A stretch of DNA of 64,000 nt from Warburgia ugandensis (taxonomy: Eukaryota; Streptophyta; Magnoliopsida; Canellales; Canellaceae): positions 40,055,880 to 40,119,879 of the forward strand of contig CP141132.1 of assembly GCA_035236585.1 (NCBI GenBank). Reading direction: 5' to 3'. The notes beneath the pieces were generated by a model. That model was not told the origin of the DNA. It was given only the letters and a program-made list of their open reading frames with translations, and did not search any database. This document shows positions 58,331 to 64,000 of this stretch, piece by piece (the stretch's first letter is position 1; the number at the start of each line of letters is the position of its first letter). The position numbers were made by a program, and so were the translations under genes.

Positions 58331-59261
58331 GTCCACTTACTTGGTGAGAAGGGATTTCTTTTGCACAGCTTTCACTTAGTAGTGCAGAGATCTTTAAGAA
58401 ACTTGGCTTAAGCAGGAATATCTTTAATAACATTGAGTAATGGGATATCAATTTGTACAAGTTTAAAAACTTTTATTATCTCATTGAAATGAGTTCCTTT
58501 CTTACCCTTGTTGAGTAATTGAGGGAATGGGGCTCTAAACACATAAGGTGCCTCCACTATTAGCTCAGGTGGAGTAGGAGATTTCTATCTAATGTCTTTC
58601 TCCTATATTTTAGCTAGTACATTCTCCTCTCTTTTGTCCTCAATCCGCCCTACTTTGTTATCAACCTCATAGCAACTATTAAGGGTTGTGATGGTCTTTG
58701 CATGCTCATGGGTTCTTTGGTTATGTGAACTAGACCTTATTTTTAACTAGTCCTTAGGATTTTGAATAGGCTAATTGGGAAACTTTCCTCTCCCCCTCAC
58801 TTAAAGAGGCAAACAATTGGCTTATTTGCATCTCTATAGTGGCAATATTTTGACAACTCTCATTCTGAAGTTGATGCAAGAAGTTGTTAATCTCCTAATT
58901 TTCTTTCATGAGAAACTGAGTACTATCCTAATTTGATGGTTGCTTTGGTTGTTGAGGAAGCTCAAAACTAGGTGGCCATTGAAAATCTAAAATTATAAGA
59001 AAGTTCTGAACAAGGGGGTTCACAGATCTACCTCCCTAGTAATTATTCTTAGACAATGAAAAATTGGGATGCCTAGCCCATCCTGAACTATAGGTTTCAG
59101 TGTATGGATTGTTGTTGCTAGGATTGTGATATGTAGCAAGAGCATTCACTTGTTCTAAAAGATATTGAAGGTATACTTGCTTTTATAGATGATAGGCTAT
59201 AGTTAAATTGGCTGGGCTAGAACAAATAGCATAGGCCACTTGTGGAGTTTTAGAGCATATA
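58331..59261 (-). pseudogene. gag: Athila-B gag C-terminal part
   Basis: Collinear with 4090-5060 of Athila-A on the minus strand. The block before the protease (motifs like LNVQKKSLLTK near 58355) and the YNPGWARHPN-like block near 59070-59100 can be traced in mixed frames. The rest of gag is cut off at 59261 by LTR-G and lies outside the window. Confidence 0.72.
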
Positions 59262-59839
59262 TGTAATAACCCCAATTTCTATGAATATAATTGAATTATT
59301 AAAAATTAAAAGTTAAAATTTTAAAAGTGGAACTGGAACTTTGAGTTCCAGAAAAATTCATTTTTATAAAAATAAAATCAAGACTTAAAGCTTCGATATT
59401 TGTAATGTACTAAAAAAACTGATCAGAATGACTATAAGTACATCAAATTCTGAGTTCGGATGAAAAATCCTTATTTTTCTCTACTTTTATGAATAAAAGG
59501 GTAAAATGGTAATTTTACTCATAATCAACACCTAAGACATCAAATTTTGGAATCTACTTAGAAAGTTGATCAAAAAGACACTAAGTAAGCTCAATTTTGA
59601 GTTCATAGGAATAAACCCTATTTTTCTCCAATTTTGGAATTAAAAGGGCAAAATGGTCTTTTCACAACTATGTGGGCCCACAAGGTGGGCCAATGGTTCG
59701 AAACACCACCATCATGAGTCAAACCACTACCATCTAGTAGTGGAGAAGGAGATGGTAGTGGAGAATCCAATGCCAATTTAATAATAAAAAGAATTGAAAC
59801 ATGATAATTACATGTAATGATAAAAAATTTAAAAACACC

Positions 59840-59847
59840 TATAAATA
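59840..59847 (+). promoter_or_regulatory. TATA box of LTR-G
   Basis: TATAAATA, 66 bp before the CT microsatellite. Confidence 0.62.
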
Positions 59848-59908
59848 CCCCATATAAATTCCCAAAATTTTTCCTAAACATTCTCCACGAGGTCCCCAAC
59901 AATGCCCT

Positions 59909-60064
<156 letters not shown>

Positions 60065-63000
60065 TTTTATTCATTTCTCCTTATGCGCTTCCCTATAGAA
60101 GCACTATACGATCCAAGTCAATTGGAACCATCGGGCGCTTCCCTAGAAGTGTCCTCCCACTGGAACCTAGCTTTTGCCCAGAAATCACTAATTCGATTGG
60201 CCATGAAATTTCAGCCAACAAATCACCATCTCCACCATTGGATTGATTCAGGATCGAATTATCTACAAAAGCCCTAAGGAATCATGATGATCTAACAGTT
60301 GGATTGTAAAAAAAAAAAATTGCAAAATGGAAGACAGATCCATTATTGACAACTTCTCCAACAAGTTCTTCATGAAATTCTACCCAATCCAACCGGTATA
60401 ATTCGATCTCACACCAATGAATCACTCCAAAACGTGGGGATCTATGTTTCCCCTATGGTTTTATTCCTTCTCCGACAAACACATCAGAGAAATATCTCTC
60501 TGTATGCAAAATCTGGCGCAACTAGGGTTTTGAAGTGGATTTCTTATTTTTTGATGTGATTTCTCTCATTTTTGGTGAAATTACTTCACCTGACTAGACC
60601 AGGTAGGTTTACTCTCCTTCCTTCTTATTTTTCGGCACTCCCTTGAGGTTTTCTGGCCATCCCTAAGCTCCCCCCGGCTATTGATCTCATCCATGGATGG
60701 ATCAAATGCAACTTTGACCTATTGGATGAATTCCTTGGGCCCAAAAACCCCATGGTAAGAATTTTTGGCCCTTGGATGTTTCAGATTTGGGAGATCTGGA
60801 GAAGGGTTGATCCAACAGTCCAGATCAGACCATCTCAACCAATCACCCAGATCAAGCGTTGATCTGGACCTGACCTTGCTCAGATTATTTAAGCATGTTC
60901 TAGGATTGTCTAGTTATGTTCCAGATCACCTTTCCACATTCCAGATCGTCTAAAATAAGTTCTAATGGCCAAATCAAATCTGGCCATTGATTTTTCTAAC
61001 TAAAATCTTGTTTCTTCAATTGAGAGCTCACTTTAGCTCCCATTTTAGATTAGAAAGTTTCTAAGAATTTATGATGTTGTGTAGAATCTAATGGAGATAT
61101 TATATTGATGTTTATAATTGTATTTACTTGTGATAATCACTAAATCCGTTCCAACAGTAATGGACAATGATCAAGATGACCTTAAAGTGGAAATCTGAAC
61201 TGATGGATAGATTCAGGAGGTCCCAAAAACCTAGGTTCCATGATCACAGTAAAAAGTCTGAATACTTAGATCGATTAATTGAACAAAAACAGTAAAGATC
61301 AATATCGGCCATTAAAATTGGCTGAAATCTTAAAATCCAAATTTTAATCTCAATTTAATTCAAAATTGAGATAAAAAAGTTGGGTTGGATTCCTCTTGAT
61401 GAGGAGAACTCACTTAACCAATAAAATCATAAATTCAATTCATGAAATTTTCTATTTTTAAAGAAATATTGGTACTAACATCCTTGATCAGTGAAATTTA
61501 GAATGATCAAACTTTATAATTCTGATCCACTAATGATATTATGATTTTGGAACCTGGAATCAATGGTTAGAATTGAATTATCTATGTTTAATTAAGAAAC
61601 CTAGCCTTAAAAGAGGAAAAATCATAAAAATGAGCATGGATATGCATGATTTGATTAATCAAGCATAATCAAACCTTTCAAAATAGTTTATATGATGACA
61701 TAATTGTAAAATTACAATAATTAAATGGTTGGATGTAATTTTTTTTCCAAATCTTAAGATCTTGACCATCAAAAGTAGTAAAATCAATAAAAATGCATGA
61801 GATATTCTTGATCAGATTGATCAAGGATGATCGAGACTATGAATAAGTGAGGATGATGATGTAATGATAAGATCATAAGAAATGAATGGCTTGATGTTGA
61901 TAATTTTGGATGGATTGAGATCTATGCCCTTAAATTGGCTAAAATGGCTTAAGATCTTCTTGAACGGTTAGATAAAAAGGATTAGATCATGTGACAAGGT
62001 GATATCAATTATTTAGTGATGAAATCACTTTCAGAAAATGATTAGATCTGATAAAAATAAAAGATCAATATCTAAATCCTAAATAAGATGAAAGATGATT
62101 AGAAATGAAAGATGACCATTGGATCATGATGATATGTTAAATGTGTTTATTTGAATTATTAACGTTATTGTAAATGTCTTTTATTGCTTAGTTGATTTCA
62201 TTGCTAGATTTATTTATTTATTTATTTATGCTTTAATGTTTATATTATGTAAATTACATGGAAAATGTAATTAATGAAATGTAGATATTAATGGACATTT
62301 ACAATAAACAAAGGACATGGACTTAAGCATAGTTAAGGGCTATAGTTAATAGGACAATATAAGGATTATCAAATCCTTGACCAAAATTAAGAGAATAATA
62401 AACCCCATGAATGACATTTTAAATGTTCATGGATTTTAATTAAAATCAATTAGAAAGAGTTCTTAGGGTTAAAATGCTCATAGGAACCTTGCTAAAGGTT
62501 GAGCTAATGCCACCTGAGTGGACTCTGAATATTGTGGTTATAAAGGGTATACAAGAGCCAAGGGCTTTTCCCTTGCCTCCCATCGACCTAAGTTGAGGTC
62601 TAAACGCCTCCTTACATCAAGGTTGTATTAACCACTCATTGAGCAGACTTTAACTGGTAAGCATTGGTCACTTTTGATATAAGGAGTAGCAATCTAGACT
62701 TAGGATGAAATAAGCTATCTTCAACCAGTAAAACATTAACTGGTTGAATAATAATAATAAGATCATAAAAGGTTAGTAAAATATCTAATCTTAATAAAAA
62801 TGGTAAGTAAGATAAACAAGATTAAACAAGATCCATAAGGAGATCTTGAATGATCAAGAAAAATAAGAATAATAACAATGTATTGTACTTAGTATGCATA
62901 TTTATTAGTATGTATGTTGTAGATCAAATCTGGATCATTAGATCAGATAATCCAAACCCTTGATCAAATATAATTCAAGGAAAAGAACCAGGATCATCCT

Positions 63001-64000
63001 CCTTAGGGATGATCAAATAACTGAACTTAGATCAAAGAAAAACTAGATGATAGAAGATCTATGCCCTTGATCTTTATAAACAAGTATAAATTGTTGATCA
63101 AAGGATCTATGAAAGATCAAGATCAAATAGATGGACACACAAAGACTTAGAGATAGAAAATGCTTAGATCTAAAAGATTATAAGATCATTCTAACTGTCA
63201 GATCTATTGATCAATAGGATAAACACTATCAGAGGAAGATATATTGTATGGATAATAGGAAAACAAGACAGATCTAGATCCTTTATATCAAAGGACAAGA
63301 TTATATAAGGAATATAAAAAGGAGATTATCCAAAATTGTACAAATAATGACAGTATGTATTTATTTACAGCTTACATACATCAATCATGGAGGATCTGAA
63401 AGGATGGATCACTGCATGAAGGTAGGTGAAACTTTAAAAATACCAGATCTATGGTCTATGGAATTGTTGTTATATGTAAAAATTATAATGCTTAAGATTG
63501 ATAATATGCTATAGTTGCATTTGAATCATACTTCATGTATATGAGGTAGAAATAACAGTTGAAATTAGATGGAATATATAATAAATACCTAGGTATCATT
63601 TATGATTACCCCTAAACTTAGATAAGAACATAATAATAATGGATATCATTTATATCAAATGAGTGTCCTTACACTTAATAATATTTGGTATATGAATACT
63701 AAATTAACAAAAATGAGGATCATTTACAATAAATGATTAAATTCTAAACTTATATGAACATGGGTATCATTCATTGTAAATGAGGATCCCTAAATCTAGA
63801 AATGAAATTATATCTTTAGTAGCATGATATTGAATATGAAGATGATAATATAAACAGATAGAACATCTGAGATGTGCAAGAAGTATTTTAGATATAAGCA
63901 TGGTGGTTTGTGGTTTTGTTTTAAACAAGCATAAGCCTAAAGATGCTATGCTAGGGAAGTTATGAGGGTTTGGCCACTTGCTTTCTGAAATTTGATGATA

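Larger units (their letters stand above)
42570..59261 (-). mobile_element. Athila-B: second Athila-like element, minus strand, 5' end outside the window
   Basis: From right to left (its 5' to 3'): gag end, PR, RT remnant, RNase H, IN, conserved noncoding region, PPT and 3' LTR. Same lineage as Athila-A by domain motifs and by the conserved 3' blocks, but its LTR is longer. Three foreign LTRs are nested in it (46081-49217, about 52902-57741, and from 59262 on). All frames are broken. Confidence 0.85.

Overview
This window looks like intergenic DNA from a large, repeat-rich flowering-plant genome. It is AT-rich and carries plant-type Ty3/gypsy elements (Athila-like and Tekay/Del-like chromovirus), a plant CACTA (En/Spm) transposon with intron-split genes, long microsatellites, and a GC-rich piece that looks like a plant mitochondrial group II intron. 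I found no host protein gene, rRNA, tRNA or CRISPR. Every reading frame with recognisable homology belongs to a transposable element, and all are broken by stops, frameshifts, deletions or insertions. The sequence alone does not identify the species. Families were assigned by reading protein motifs; LTR ends were set from terminal motifs and target-site duplications (TSDs), without running alignments.

Left part (1-28.5 kb). A 4.0-kb minus-strand solo LTR (LTR-A, 43-15229) is split by a complete but inactive 11.15-kb Athila-like element (281-11431, TSD ATCAT). A CACTA element follows (about 15394-24023, TSD AGC). It has subterminal repeats, a 171-bp tandem array, and a decayed gene for a Transposase_24-like and Ulp1-like protein. 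A solo LTR (LTR-B, 16105-19195, TSD GAACC) sits in its leader. The CACTA element interrupts the integrase of a minus-strand Tekay-like element whose IN, RNase H, RT and PR remains run from 24024 to about 26660, followed by part of its LTR (to about 28539).

Middle part (28.5-42.6 kb). This holds an LTR fragment, a minus-strand chromovirus RT fragment, and then a plus-strand Tekay-like element (LTR 31043-34326, PBS, gag). Its gag is cut by two solo LTRs: LTR-C (34803-37452, minus, TSD CCTAA) and LTR-D (37617-41244, plus, TSD GGAGG). The 31-34 kb LTR contains the probable mitochondrial fragment (about 33255-33705).

Right part (42.6-64 kb). A second, minus-strand Athila-like element runs from 42570 to beyond 59261. 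Three LTRs of other families have landed in it: LTR-E (46081-49217, TSD GTTAC), LTR-F (about 52902-57741, 4.8 kb, imperfect TSD), and LTR-G (59262 to beyond the window end, same family as F).

Overall, the region grew by repeated insertion of retroelements into one another, then shrank by LTR-LTR recombination (six solo LTRs) and internal deletion. The most interesting observations are a covarying hairpin near the 3' end of many different LTRs, independent loss of the RT catalytic core in both Athila elements, a block of several hundred bp shared between the Athila leader and the F/G LTR family, a PPT-like duplicate in the conserved Athila 3' noncoding region, and the organellar fragment inside an LTR.
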